A DNA stretch of 47,925 nucleotides, taken from assembly GCA_944384905.1 (NCBI GenBank), contig CALWVE010000010.1:1-47925 (forward strand), given 5' to 3'. This document shows, one piece after another, positions 7,524-15,545 of the stretch. The stretch comes from an uncultured Clostridia bacterium. GTDB lineage: Bacteria > Bacillota > Clostridia > Oscillospirales > Acutalibacteraceae. How positions within the stretch are numbered: position 1 is the stretch's first letter; every line of letters begins with the position of its first letter. The notes below the pieces were generated by a model, which was not told where the DNA came from, did no database searches, and was given only the letters and a program-made list of their open reading frames with translations. A program made the position numbers and the translations under genes.

Positions 7524-8216
7524 TTACACAAAACGAGCCGGGTTCACACGGATGCCAGGGCCCATGGTGGAAGCAACCACGCAGGAGCGGACATACTGAC
7601 CCTTTGCAGCAGCGGGCTTGGCCTTAACAATAGCATCCAGCAGAGCGGTGAAGTTCTCGTTGAGCTTTTCCGCACCGAAGGAAACTTTGCCGATCGGGCA
7701 GTGGATGATGTTGGTCTTATCGAGACGATACTCGATCTTGCCAGCCTTGGCTTCTTTGATAGCCTTGGCGATATCCATAGCCACCGTACCAGCCTTCGGG
7801 TTCGGCATCAAGCCACGGGGGCCCAGCACTTTACCCAGACGGCCTACCATACCCATCATATCGGGCGTGGTGATGACGACGTCGAAGTCCATCCAGCCTT
7901 CGTTCTGAATTTTGGTGATATATTCCTGATCGCCTGCAAATTCAGCGCCGGCGGCCAGAGCTTCTTCTACACGTTCGGGCTTGCACAGAGCCAGCACGCG
8001 AACGGTTTTACCGGTACCATGCGGGAGCACGATAGCGCCGCGAACCTGCTGATCGGCATGACGGCCGTCAACACCCAGTTTGACATGAACTTCTACAGTT
8101 TCGTCAAACTTGGCCTTACCGGTTTTTACACAAAGATCAAGTGCTTCCGCGGCTTCGTAATAAGCACTGCGGTCGAGCAGCTTGACGCTGTCAACATACT
8201 TTTTACCGTGTTTCAT
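7524..8216 (-). CDS. rplA: Ribosomal protein uL1
   Basis: A 230-residue protein of the mobile L1 stalk near the ribosomal exit site; in many bacteria it also represses the L11-L1 operon. The family signature is visible in [20 protein letters not shown], and the N-terminus KHGKKY and the [11 protein letters not shown] ending are typical. Length is standard. It follows rplK by 58 nt and is last in the rpmG-secE-nusG-rplK-rplA unit. ATCCTCC... upstream reads as GGAGGA on the coding strand. Confidence 0.97.
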   Translation of the reverse strand: MKHGKKYVDSVKLLDRSAYYEAAEALDLCVKTGKAKFDETVEVHVKLGVDGRHADQQVRGAIVLPHGTGKTVRVLALCKPERVEEALAAGAEFAGDQEYITKIQNEGWMDFDVVITTPDMMGMVGRLGKVLGPRGLMPNPKAGTVAMDIAKAIKEAKAGKIEYRLDKTNIIHCPIGKVSFGAEKLNENFTALLDAIVKAKPAAAKGQYVRSCVVASTMGPGIRVNPARFV

Positions 8217-8274
8217 TGTTATCCTCCTAAGTGGTCAATATCGGATACTTCTGGTTTCCTGCCACCAGGGATCA

Positions 8275-8700
8275 TCAGTCGACGACTTCGATACCCATGG
8301 AACGCGCAGTACCGGCGATCATGCTCATAGCAGCTTCTACCGTTGCGGCGTTGAGATCGGGCATTTTCTGTTCGGCGATCTTCTTCACCTGCTCGCGGGT
8401 GATCTTTGCGACCTTGACTTTGTTCGGAGTACCGGAAGCGGTATCGATGCCGCAAGCCTTCTTAATCAGCACGGCAGCCGGAGGAGTCTTGGTAACAAAT
8501 GTGAACGAACGGTCCGCATAGACCGTGATAACGACCGGAATGATAAGACCTGCGTCGTTCTTGGTGCGTTCGTTGAATTCCTTCGTGAACGCCATGATGT
8601 TAACGCCATGCTGACCGAGAGCCGGACCAACAGGCGGGGCCGGGGTTGCTTTACCGGCAGGGATCTGCAGCTTAATGAAGCCCGTAACCTTTTGAGCCAT
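8275..8700 (-). CDS. rplK: Ribosomal protein uL11
   Basis: A 141-residue protein that binds the GTPase-associated 23S rRNA with L10 and is needed for stringent-factor activation. It begins [20 protein letters not shown] and has the [19 protein letters not shown] block and the C-terminal [10 protein letters not shown]. The ATG at 8700 is preceded by GGAGGTG. Residues upstream in frame do not belong to the family. The 119 nt between nusG and rplK hold two GC-rich hairpins (8767-8780 region and 8789-8805 region) and could contain an L1-type regulatory site, but I see no diagnostic sequence. Confidence 0.97.
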   Translation of the reverse strand: MAQKVTGFIKLQIPAGKATPAPPVGPALGQHGVNIMAFTKEFNERTKNDAGLIIPVVITVYADRSFTFVTKTPPAAVLIKKACGIDTASGTPNKVKVAKITREQVKKIAEQKMPDLNAATVEAAMSMIAGTARSMGIEVVD

Positions 8701-8819
8701 TGATTGCACCTCCAAAATTCGTGGTTGATGGCGGTGTACCGAAGCTCTGCGATACACCTCCCACAGGGGGCAAGCCCCTCATAACAGCAGGCAGCCTTCT
8801 GCCTGATATTACCTGTGAA

Positions 8820-9347
8820 TCAGTCCACCGGTTCTACCTGGTACAACGCCAGTTCTACCGGGGTTTCGCGTCCAAACATCGAAACTTTTACGCGGAGCAT
8901 ATTTTTATCAATATCGATCTCCTCGACCGTTCCGATAAAGCCGTCCAGCGGCCCGTCGATGATATGGACGGAATCACCGACTTCGTAAGAAACTTCCACC
9001 GTTCTTTGCTCAATCCCGAGACGGATCACTTCTTCATCAGAAATGGGATCCGGCTTTTGCGAATTGGTTCCTACAAACCCGGTGCAGCCGCGAATATTAC
9101 GGACCGCATACCAGGATTGATCGGTCATCACCATTTTCACAAATACATAACCGGGATAGACCTTGCGCTCAACTTCCTTTTCCACACCGGATTCATCGGC
9201 TTCAACAACGCGTTCGGTGGGAACGCGGATCTCTTTGATAAGATCCTGCAGATGAAGGTTCTGAACCTTGGTCTCAAGGGTGGAAGCCACTTTGTTTTCG
9301 TAGCTGGAATACGTATGCACTACGTACCACTTTGCCTCATCCGGCAT
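8820..9347 (-). CDS. nusG: Transcription termination/antitermination factor NusG
   Basis: A 175-residue factor that binds RNA polymerase and modulates pausing and Rho. The N-terminal NGN domain (KWYVVHTYSSYENKVA at the start; YPGYVFVKM near 66) and the C-terminal KOW domain (VGDSVHIIDGPLDGFIGTV) are complete. The ATG at 9347 is 6 nt after GAGGTG; the GTG at 9356 lies inside that site and is rejected. It sits between secE and rplK, the usual order. Confidence 0.96.
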   Translation of the reverse strand: MPDEAKWYVVHTYSSYENKVASTLETKVQNLHLQDLIKEIRVPTERVVEADESGVEKEVERKVYPGYVFVKMVMTDQSWYAVRNIRGCTGFVGTNSQKPDPISDEEVIRLGIEQRTVEVSYEVGDSVHIIDGPLDGFIGTVEEIDIDKNMLRVKVSMFGRETPVELALYQVEPVD

Positions 9348-9405
9348 ATTGCACACCTCGCCTTTCCGGTTGTCTGAGTACAGCCTGATGACAGCAGCCG
9401 TAGGC

Positions 9406-9678
9406 TCAGCCTGCGACGTCCATCACAAGACCAAGAAGATTAACAAATCCCCAGTCGAGCAGGAAAATGAACAGGCCGATAGCAACTACCGTAACCAGCA
9501 CGACACCCATGTTTTTGAAAACAGTCTGGACAGTCGGCCAGGTTACACGCTTGATTTCACCCTTGCAGTCGCGCACGAACTTCAGGGTTTTTTCGGCAAA
9601 AGCAGAAAAGAAATTCTTCTTTTTTTCCGGCTTTTTCTCGGCCTTTGCGGCCGCAGCCTTTTTGGGTTCCTTTGCCAT
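9406..9678 (-). CDS. secE: Preprotein translocase subunit SecE
   Basis: A 90-residue single-span SecE, which stabilises SecY in the membrane translocon. The first 25 residues are a Lys/Ala-rich cytosolic extension (KKAAAAKAEKKPEKKK). The conserved amphipathic segment EIKRVTWPTVQTV precedes one membrane helix (about residues 58-82). The ATG at 9678 follows AGAGGTG. It lies between rpmG and nusG as usual. Confidence 0.95.
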   Translation of the reverse strand: MAKEPKKAAAAKAEKKPEKKKNFFSAFAEKTLKFVRDCKGEIKRVTWPTVQTVFKNMGVVLVTVVAIGLFIFLLDWGFVNLLGLVMDVAG

Positions 9679-9719
9679 TACAGCACCTCTTTCCTATCCC
9701 GTCGAACCAACGTCACAGA

Positions 9720-9869
9720 TTACTTCGTTTCTCTGTGGACAGTGTGCTTGCGGCAGAACCGGCAATACTTGCTCATTTCAATTCTGTCGGGATCGTTCTT
9801 CTTGTTCTTCTTGGTGTTGTAGTTGCGCTGTTTGCACTCCGTGCAGGCTAATACGATTTTGACTCTCAT
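9720..9869 (-). CDS. rpmG: Ribosomal protein bL33 (zinc-binding form)
   Basis: A 49-residue ribosomal protein read from ATG 9869 to TAA 9720: [20 protein letters not shown] at the start and [16 protein letters not shown] at the end. The two CxxC pairs (C9/C12 and C36/C39) are the zinc ribbon of the C+ form of L33. It is the first gene of the secE-nusG-rplK-rplA operon, a common position in Firmicutes. GGAGGTGCC precedes the ATG. Confidence 0.95.
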   Translation of the reverse strand: MRVKIVLACTECKQRNYNTKKNKKNDPDRIEMSKYCRFCRKHTVHRETK

Positions 9870-9996
9870 GACGGCACCTCCCGTTATACGGAAATAATTT
9901 GGCTATTTTAAAACATGAGCCGGATTGCTCATGCTTTGCAAGCCAGCCTCCCTCGAAAAAAGGGCACAAAAAAAGAAACCCCATACCGAGGTATAA

Positions 9997-10028
9997 ACAT
10001 ACTACCACACTACAGGGTAGTATGTCAA
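9997..10028 (-). promoter_or_regulatory. Promoter of rpmG operon overlapped by a perfect palindrome
   Basis: On the minus strand TTGACA (10023-10028) and TAGTAT (9999-10004) are 18 nt apart. A perfect 10-bp inverted repeat, ACATACTACC (9997-10006) and GGTAGTATGT (10016-10025) around 9 nt, covers the spacer and both boxes. The 127 nt leader that follows holds a further hairpin ATGAGC / GCTCAT (about 9915-9932). Confidence 0.75.
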
Positions 10029-10100
10029 GCCAAAAATACGGGATTTCTTAGGTTTTTTCGAGTTTTTTGAAAATCCAGAGGTTTACAGGCGCTCTGCCGG

Positions 10101-10898
10101 TTATTTTGCGCTGTTGAGCGTATCGGCAACAAAGCCCTTGCTCTTTTTAACTTTTTCGGGCTTAATCTTCTTACCGCGCAGACGGCGGGCAGAAGGCGCC
10201 ACATCTTTGAGATCGCCTTCAAAAACTTCCATCGCAGCGGTATAAGCGGCATCGCTCAGACCGGTCAGCAGGATAGCCGTGATGATGGAACGGGTATCGC
10301 GGTCGCCGTTTTTATAGTTATCACACAACACCGTGCAGGCCTTTTTAGCCTGTTCCGAAAGTGGAGAAGCGCTGCACACGGTTTCCAGACGCGGCAGAAC
10401 CTGTTCACGGGCAAAGGCCACGCTGCGCACCTGGCCGTATACGATTCTCTCCTGGTTCATCTGCTGTTTCAAATCATCAAATACGCTGCACAGGCGGTTG
10501 TAGAAGAACAACGGCTCGATATAGTTTTCGTCTTCGGTCTTCTTTTTCTTGTTGTTGCGCAGCTGCTGCATCTGCAGAACACGCTGCGGACCGCGCACGG
10601 TATCGCAGAAGTCAGCGGCAATACTCTGTGCAACAGAGAAATCGTCGCCTTTTTCCTCGTTATAAATCCATTTGGAAAGGTTTTTCCAAGCGCCCGGTTT
10701 GCCGGCATCGTCCAACACGGAAGAACGCAGTTCGAACAGCTTGCCCTTTTCGTTATACAATACGCTGTAAGCTACCGTTCCGGAGACAAACAGCGCGGCC
10801 GGGCCGGCAGGATCTTCCATGCCCTGCGCTTGAGAGAAGTTCTGCTTGGCCAGTTCTTCCCCAACGGTTTTTACGATATATTCAAATGATTTTTCCAA
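10101..10898 (-). CDS. Conserved-looking hypothetical protein, probable TTG start
   Basis: A 265-residue soluble protein I do not recognise. It begins (L/M)EKSFEYIVKTVGEELAK and ends in a basic tail (RRLRGKKIKPEKVKKSKG). No membrane segment, signal or catalytic motif is visible; the composition is mixed alpha/beta with a KKKK stretch near residue 120. The TTG at 10898 is chosen because GGAGTGG lies upstream; the frame is open 16 codons further without a site. It stands alone between the rpmG operon and rarA, and no clear terminator follows it in 10029-10100. Confidence 0.75.
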   Translation of the reverse strand: MEKSFEYIVKTVGEELAKQNFSQAQGMEDPAGPAALFVSGTVAYSVLYNEKGKLFELRSSVLDDAGKPGAWKNLSKWIYNEEKGDDFSVAQSIAADFCDTVRGPQRVLQMQQLRNNKKKKTEDENYIEPLFFYNRLCSVFDDLKQQMNQERIVYGQVRSVAFAREQVLPRLETVCSASPLSEQAKKACTVLCDNYKNGDRDTRSIITAILLTGLSDAAYTAAMEVFEGDLKDVAPSARRLRGKKIKPEKVKKSKGFVADTLNSAK

Positions 10899-11028
10899 AA
10901 TTCGTCCACTCCTGGTTATCGCCGTGCGGAAAACCGCAGCGCGCAAAATTTTATTACATCAAATACTTTCCAATTATACCGTAAAACAAAGGGATTGTCA
11001 CGCGGTATTTTAGGAATTCACGTTTTTT

Positions 11029-12321
11029 TCACGAATTGCCGCCCTTTTTGCCGTGTTTTTCCCGGATATGTTCCCAATACTGGCGGAAAGCCTGCTCGTT
11101 TTTGTTGTCTCCCCAGGTGTAATACTGGCGGTCTTGGAGAATATCGGGCAAATATTGCTGCTGTACCCAATGATCTGGGAATTCGTGTGGGTATTTGTAG
11201 AACTGTCCTTTTACCTTCACGTCGTCGCCGTCGAGATGTTTATTCTGCAATGTGCGTGGGATACTGCCCACGTTTCCTTTTTGCACGTCGGCCATGGCGG
11301 CATCAATTGCAGCTTCGCCCGAATTGGATTTGGGCGCTGTTGCAACCAGAATCACGGCATCGGCCAGCGGAATGCGCGCCTCCGGCAGGCCGACCATCAG
11401 CGCGGCATCCACAGCGGCTTTGACGATCGGAATGATCTGCGGATAGGCAAGGCCCACATCCTCGCAGGCGCAGACCATCAGGCGGCGGCAGGCCGAAGGC
11501 AAATCGCCCGCCACCAGCAAACGCGCCAGATAGTGCAGGGCGGCATCCGGATCAGAACCGCGCATCGACTTCTGAAACGCCGAGAGAATATCATAATGTT
11601 CATCCCCCGCGCGGTCATAGCGCATAGCGCTGCGCTGGGTGAGTGTGCGGGCCTGTTCCAGCGTGACGTGCCGGTGACCGGCTTCGTCGCAGTCGGCGGA
11701 AAGCGCACACAATTCGGCGGCGTTCATAGCTTTGCGTACATCTCCGCCGCAGGCCATGGCCACATAAGCGGCCACGCCATCTTCGTAGGAAACGCCGGCG
11801 TCGCTTTCTTCATCCAGAATGGAAAATGCACGCTCCACGGCGGCCACAGCCTCGTCTTTTTCAACGGGCTTGAACTCAAACACAGTGGAACGGCTGAGAA
11901 TCGCGTTATAAACATAGAAATAGGGATTTTCAGTGGTGGAAGCGATCAGCGTGATACTGCCGTTTTCGATGAACTCCAAAAGCGTCTGCTGCTGTTTCTT
12001 ATTAAAATATTGGATCTCATCGAGATACAAAAGCACGCCGTTTAAGGCCGTAAACGTGTTCACCTGCGCCACCACGTCGCGGATATCGGCCGTGGAAGCC
12101 GTGGTACCGTTGAGTTTACACAGATGCATATTGGTGTTGGCGGCGATAATCGACGCTACGGTGGTTTTCCCCACGCCCGACGGGCCGTAAAAAATCATGT
12201 TGGGGATTTTCCCGGACTCGATGATTCGGCGCAGGGGTTTGCCCTCCCCCAGGATATGTTTCTGCCCCACCACTTCGTCCAATGTTTTCGGGCGAATGCG
12301 GTCTGCCAGCGGCGTCGCCAT
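11029..12321 (-). CDS. rarA: Replication-associated recombination ATPase RarA/MgsA
   Basis: A 430-residue clamp-loader-like AAA+ ATPase that acts at stalled replication forks. Walker A is GPSGVGKT (46-53), Walker B LLYLDEIQ (98-105), and SRSTVFEF marks the arginine-finger region; the C-terminal tetramerisation part carries CACEDVGLAYPQ and the typical PRTLQNKH...YKYPHEFP. The ATG at 12321 follows AAGGAGGG; the frame is open upstream but without family similarity. It has its own promoter at 12370-12398. Confidence 0.95.
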   Translation of the reverse strand: MATPLADRIRPKTLDEVVGQKHILGEGKPLRRIIESGKIPNMIFYGPSGVGKTTVASIIAANTNMHLCKLNGTTASTADIRDVVAQVNTFTALNGVLLYLDEIQYFNKKQQQTLLEFIENGSITLIASTTENPYFYVYNAILSRSTVFEFKPVEKDEAVAAVERAFSILDEESDAGVSYEDGVAAYVAMACGGDVRKAMNAAELCALSADCDEAGHRHVTLEQARTLTQRSAMRYDRAGDEHYDILSAFQKSMRGSDPDAALHYLARLLVAGDLPSACRRLMVCACEDVGLAYPQIIPIVKAAVDAALMVGLPEARIPLADAVILVATAPKSNSGEAAIDAAMADVQKGNVGSIPRTLQNKHLDGDDVKVKGQFYKYPHEFPDHWVQQQYLPDILQDRQYYTWGDNKNEQAFRQYWEHIREKHGKKGGNS

Positions 12322-12369
12322 GAAAATCCCTCCTTGACACAGATCCTGCGAACAATCGTTTGTACCTGT

Positions 12370-12398
12370 ATTATAGCGGACTGACCGCCGCTTTGCAA
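12370..12398 (-). promoter_or_regulatory. Promoter of rarA
   Basis: TTGCAA (12393-12398) and TATAAT (12370-12375) on the minus strand with 17-nt spacing, about 45 nt before the ATG. Confidence 0.75.
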
Positions 12399-12415
12399 GC
12401 TTTGCCCGCAGAAAA

Positions 12416-12442
12416 GCCCGCCCTTCACTTAGAAAGGCGGGC
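12416..12442 (-). terminator. Terminator after the unknown lipoprotein gene
   Basis: GCCCGCC / GGCGGGC stem extended by TT/AA with one bulged base, 7 nt after the stop at 12449, followed by a U run in the minus transcript. It also insulates rarA. Confidence 0.85.
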
Positions 12443-12448
12443 ACAGCG

Positions 12449-13003
12449 TCAGTCGTTTGTCGGTGTAAGCATCCAGCGGCCTTCGTCATAGTACGGCGGG
12501 CGGGAATATGAATTCACGAACATCAGCGCGTAATATTCCGAACCGGGTTCCCTTTGGATAAAGAACATTTCAAGCTCCTTGGGAAGATCAACTGTCTCGA
12601 CCACCCAAAGGCCACGATAAACTTCACAGCCTTCGGGTGCGTAGTTTGTTTGCAGTTCTTCCCACGGCGTGGTAAAGGCTTCGCAGGGGGATACAGTCGT
12701 TCCCAGATACCGGGCGTCCTCCGGTATGGTTTTGGTCGATCCGAGTCCGCCCAGGCAATTGATGTAGAAGCACCGCCCCTCCGCACGAATTGCCTCCTGC
12801 AAGCCATAATCACCGGCAGCCAGTTCAAATGTGCCGTCCCACAGACTGCGGATATACCGCGCATCTGTAGCCGTCATCTGTTCATATGGGATATTGGCTT
12901 CGATATGTGCCGGCTCGGCCCTGCAAGCCATCATAATAAAGAGGCAACCCAGAATCAGCGGTACGATTTTAAAAACACGATGGCTTAAAGTTGAGCTTTC
13001 CAT
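12449..13003 (-). CDS. Putative lipoprotein of unknown function
   Basis: A 184-residue exported protein. A hydrophobic segment (residues 11-26) ends in IMMAC, a plausible lipobox with C27. The mature part has several cysteines and an aromatic C-terminus, SYSRPPYYDEGRWMLTP. I do not recognise a family. The ATG at 13003 has only a weak GAGA site. Its 3' end (12461-12512) is strongly similar to 13022-13073 upstream, which lies just past the stop of the next gene. It is last in a run of three minus-strand genes of exported proteins. Confidence 0.7.
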   Translation of the reverse strand: MESSTLSHRVFKIVPLILGCLFIMMACRAEPAHIEANIPYEQMTATDARYIRSLWDGTFELAAGDYGLQEAIRAEGRCFYINCLGGLGSTKTIPEDARYLGTTVSPCEAFTTPWEELQTNYAPEGCEVYRGLWVVETVDLPKELEMFFIQREPGSEYYALMFVNSYSRPPYYDEGRWMLTPTND

Positions 13004-13012
13004 ATCAATCTC

Positions 13013-13081
13013 TCATTTCAGCGGTGTGAGCATCCAGCGGCCTTCGTCATAATACGGCGGACGGGTATACGAACTGACACA
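13013..13081 (-). pseudogene. Stranded 22-codon C-terminus similar to the neighbouring lipoprotein
   Basis: Directly after the TAA of the gene at 13082 the same frame continues for 22 codons to TGA (13013-13015), encoding CVSSYTRPPYYDEGRWMLTP plus LK. SYTRPPYYDEGRWMLTP matches the tail of the lipoprotein at 12449 (SYSRPPYYDEGRWMLTP) in both protein and DNA. It is either the cut-off tail of the 13082 gene or the remnant of a deleted paralogue. Confidence 0.7.
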
Positions 13082-13747
13082 TTACAAAACCGGGTACTGC
13101 GTATAGCTGTTATGCCCCCAAGTTCCGTACGGCTCGATAAAATCTTCCCACACAACGCCTTCTCCGGCGGCGTATGTTCCGCAACAAACCTGGTTGACGC
13201 AGCCTACCAAATCTTCTTTCGCCTCTTGTGTGTAACCGGACTGCCCCCAGACCGGATCGTTCAATGCGGCATGCACACAAATTCCGTTTTGCTCATCGGC
13301 ACGCACTTCGCAGATCAGCCAGGGTTCCTGTCCGCGAATTTCATCGGACGCATAAGCTTCGAAAAATGCATCCAGCGCGGCGATCTGCCGATAAGCTTCC
13401 TGATAGGTATAAAGTGACTCGCAAACCGTACGCACGCGGTAGCCATCCGTATGTTGAACGCGGCTCAGCACAAATTCAGGCGTTACGGGCACACCGCTTC
13501 CGGAACGAATATAAACCGTTACCTCTTTTTCCTGTTGATGGAACTGCACACCGGCAACCCACCGGGCTTCAAGCGGCAGCGGAATCTCCGGGTCGCGAAA
13601 ATTGATGCCCATTCCGGCCTTATTCATATCCTCAAAGTTATAAAAAAGATAAGGCTGTGAGCAAACGTCGCGCAAAAAATATCCGGATATGCCGCCCGCC
13701 AGAAAAAACATCGTGCACAACAGCAGACCAAACACTCGTTTTTTCAT
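13082..13747 (-). CDS. Unknown exported or membrane-anchored protein, possibly truncated
   Basis: A 221-residue protein starting MKKRVFGLLLCTMFFLAGGI, a basic N-terminus followed by one hydrophobic segment that can be a signal anchor. The rest is predicted extracytoplasmic and has six cysteines. No family recognised. The ATG at 13747 follows GGGGAA; the frame is open upstream into the next gene but without a site. The stop TAA at 13082 is followed in frame by 22 codons resembling the tail of the next protein, so the gene may end early by mutation. Confidence 0.65.
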   Translation of the reverse strand: MKKRVFGLLLCTMFFLAGGISGYFLRDVCSQPYLFYNFEDMNKAGMGINFRDPEIPLPLEARWVAGVQFHQQEKEVTVYIRSGSGVPVTPEFVLSRVQHTDGYRVRTVCESLYTYQEAYRQIAALDAFFEAYASDEIRGQEPWLICEVRADEQNGICVHAALNDPVWGQSGYTQEAKEDLVGCVNQVCCGTYAAGEGVVWEDFIEPYGTWGHNSYTQYPVL

Positions 13748-13775
13748 GATATGTTCCCCGTTTCGAAATCCGCAT

Positions 13776-14432
13776 CTATTCCAATTCGACGTAGCCGTCC
13801 GAATGTTCAAAGCTGATGATCTCTTTCGGATAGCCGCCCTCCTGCAAATAAGCAAGGATTTCCTCACGCAGTTCGTCATTTACCGTTGAAACTTCCAGAA
13901 TATTTTTTTCCTGGTTGATGGCGGTGGAAGCAATTTCGTATTCTTTCATAACCGGATTCAATAATTTCTGTGCGCCGCTCAGTATGAAATAAGGATACGT
14001 TTGAATTTCATATCGGATCACATCGTCCGCCTGTATAGTAACAGAATCATCTTTCAATATAACCATTTCCCATGCTTGCTGAACATAGGGCTCCAGCACA
14101 TCAGGACTCAGAAACTCCCCATAGCGGGCAATCGCTGCATCTTCTGTGACGCAGATCACCAGATATCCTTCCTTGTCCATATAGGCACCGGCATAATCGG
14201 CAGGTGATGTACTCACTTTTTTAAGCAGTAAATCATTATACACATTTAAGGCGGCTGTTGAACGGATTGCATATTCGCTGTCCTGTTCCAATAGCTCGGG
14301 AGGCACCTCTTCATTTTGAGAAACCGTTTCAGAAGTTGGAAGATCTTCTGAACGGCAGGCTGTCACTCCCATTGCCAACAGCAAAACCAGAACCATCAAC
14401 AAAAGCTTTTTGAATGTTTTTTTAGATTTCAT
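13776..14432 (-). CDS. Putative lipoprotein of unknown function
   Basis: A 218-residue exported protein with a basic start (MKSKKTFKK), a hydrophobic core and a lipobox-like MGVTAC (C26). The mature part is acidic. No family recognised. The ATG at 14432 follows AAGGAGGGG and lies downstream of a consensus promoter. It ends 28 nt before the gene at 13747, so 14432-12449 is probably one transcript of three exported proteins. Confidence 0.75.
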   Translation of the reverse strand: MKSKKTFKKLLLMVLVLLLAMGVTACRSEDLPTSETVSQNEEVPPELLEQDSEYAIRSTAALNVYNDLLLKKVSTSPADYAGAYMDKEGYLVICVTEDAAIARYGEFLSPDVLEPYVQQAWEMVILKDDSVTIQADDVIRYEIQTYPYFILSGAQKLLNPVMKEYEIASTAINQEKNILEVSTVNDELREEILAYLQEGGYPKEIISFEHSDGYVELE

Positions 14433-14454
14433 AAGATCCCCTCCTTCTATTTGA

Positions 14455-14483
14455 ATCGTATCATATGCATAAAATTTTGTCAA
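14455..14483 (-). promoter_or_regulatory. Promoter of the exported-protein operon
   Basis: TTGACA (14478-14483) and TACGAT (14455-14460) on the minus strand, 17-nt spacer, in AT-rich DNA. Confidence 0.75.
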
Positions 14484-14524
14484 CATATTTTGTTATTTTA
14501 ACCGAATATTGTTGAATATAAAAA

Positions 14525-14553
14525 GAAAGCGAAGGCTTTTCACCTTCGCTTTC
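14525..14553 (-). terminator. Terminator after the lipoprotein gene at 14564
   Basis: Perfect 11-bp stem GAAAGCGAAGG / CCTTCGCTTTC with a 7-nt loop and a U run in the minus transcript. Confidence 0.9.
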
Positions 14554-14563
14554 CCGATGAATC

Positions 14564-15340
14564 TTATTTACCGGCAAGCAGATTTTGTGCCAAAGGAGCA
14601 CAGAACATGCAATTTGCAGCGTACTCCAGCACAACATCTTGGTAAGTGTACAGAGCTACCGCGCGCCCATCCGACCCGTCGGGAATCTGTTCCACCAGCT
14701 TTTTACAACTGTTGTTATCGTTTAGATTTAATCCCGGCCAGGCCGCGGCGTCTTTCGCCAGCTCTCCGCCACCGGCCGTCAATACATTCCAAGAATCGCC
14801 GACTTCAAACGGCTTGGATGGCAGAGCCAACGCCAGCGCAGCACACTGTGTATCCAGATCGCGAATACCCTTTGATGCATTCCAATACTGATAAGGAACC
14901 GAAGAACCAGGGGTTGTTCTTTGCTCGCTTCCTTTGCCGTATTTTTTGGTCAGCTGTTCAGCCAAGCTATTGTAATCGCCGCCGTTGAGCGTAAAAGAAG
15001 CCTGTAACAAAACCGGCTGATTTTCCTTACCGTTATAGGGCAGAACCGGTCGGAACATGAAAGAAAGGCTCTTAATATCCGTCCCCAGTACCTGACCGAA
15101 ATCACCCTGTTCTACATTATAGAACATATAATAATTGGCCGGTTCATTCTCATCGCCCACCGTGGAAAGTTCACCTTCGGGATACAGTTTTTGTACCTCT
15201 TCCAGCGTACTTTGCCAGCTGAATTTTTCAGAAGGAAGGGGCATAAATGCCTCGTCATTCAAATTTGCCGCCCCACTGCCGCTGCACGCCGTACAAAGCA
15301 GCAATAAAACAGCCAGCAAACAAATCAAACTGCGCTTCAT
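14564..15340 (-). CDS. Putative lipoprotein of unknown function
   Basis: A 258-residue exported protein. MKRSLICLLAVLLLLCTAC gives a clear signal and lipobox (LCTAC, C19), followed by a Gly/Ser-rich linker. The mature domain contains LEEVQKLYPEGE and GGDYNSLAEQLTKKYGKG, similar in style to periplasmic or surface domains seen in gut Clostridia lipoproteins, but I cannot name a family. The ATG follows GAAGGAGG. It is a single-gene unit. Confidence 0.78.
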   Translation of the reverse strand: MKRSLICLLAVLLLLCTACSGSGAANLNDEAFMPLPSEKFSWQSTLEEVQKLYPEGELSTVGDENEPANYYMFYNVEQGDFGQVLGTDIKSLSFMFRPVLPYNGKENQPVLLQASFTLNGGDYNSLAEQLTKKYGKGSEQRTTPGSSVPYQYWNASKGIRDLDTQCAALALALPSKPFEVGDSWNVLTAGGGELAKDAAAWPGLNLNDNNSCKKLVEQIPDGSDGRAVALYTYQDVVLEYAANCMFCAPLAQNLLAGK

Positions 15341-15370
15341 AATAAAACCTCCTTCAAATTCATTTCAAAA

Positions 15371-15441
15371 ATCCGGAATAAGACAGAGAGATTAACTCCG
15401 GATGACAGTTTTATTATAACATGTTGTTTGTAAAAAGTAAA
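15371..15441 (-). promoter_or_regulatory. Promoter and leader hairpin of the lipoprotein gene
   Basis: TTTACT (15436-15441) and TATAAT (15413-15418), 17-nt spacer, minus strand. The transcript start is followed by a perfect 7-bp inverted repeat ATCCGGA (15371-15377) and TCCGGAT (15397-15403). The remaining DNA up to 15513 is AT-rich and shows nothing else. Confidence 0.6.
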
Positions 15442-15513
15442 TATATTATAAACAAAAAAACGGTTTTAAGTTCAAATAATTCAGCTTAATTTTTTGCATA
15501 TTCTAAACAAAAA

Positions 15514-15535
15514 AGCCCCACCAAACGGCGGGGCT
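15514..15535 (-). terminator. Terminator of glyA
   Basis: AGCCCCGCC / GGTGGGGCT stem (one mismatch) with a 4-nt loop, followed by a run of six U in the minus transcript. Confidence 0.88.
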
Positions 15536-15545
15536 AAAGAATCGC

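Noticed and set aside
8701..8819. Possible L1-binding autoregulatory leader or separate promoter between nusG and rplK.
   Set aside because: Hairpins are present, but no L1-site signature or convincing -35/-10 pair was found, so it is not listed as a feature.
9348..9356. GTG at 9356 as the nusG start.
   Set aside because: It lies inside the Shine-Dalgarno sequence of the ATG at 9347.
10029..10100. A terminator after the hypothetical gene at 10101.
   Set aside because: No stem with a U run could be found in this stretch.
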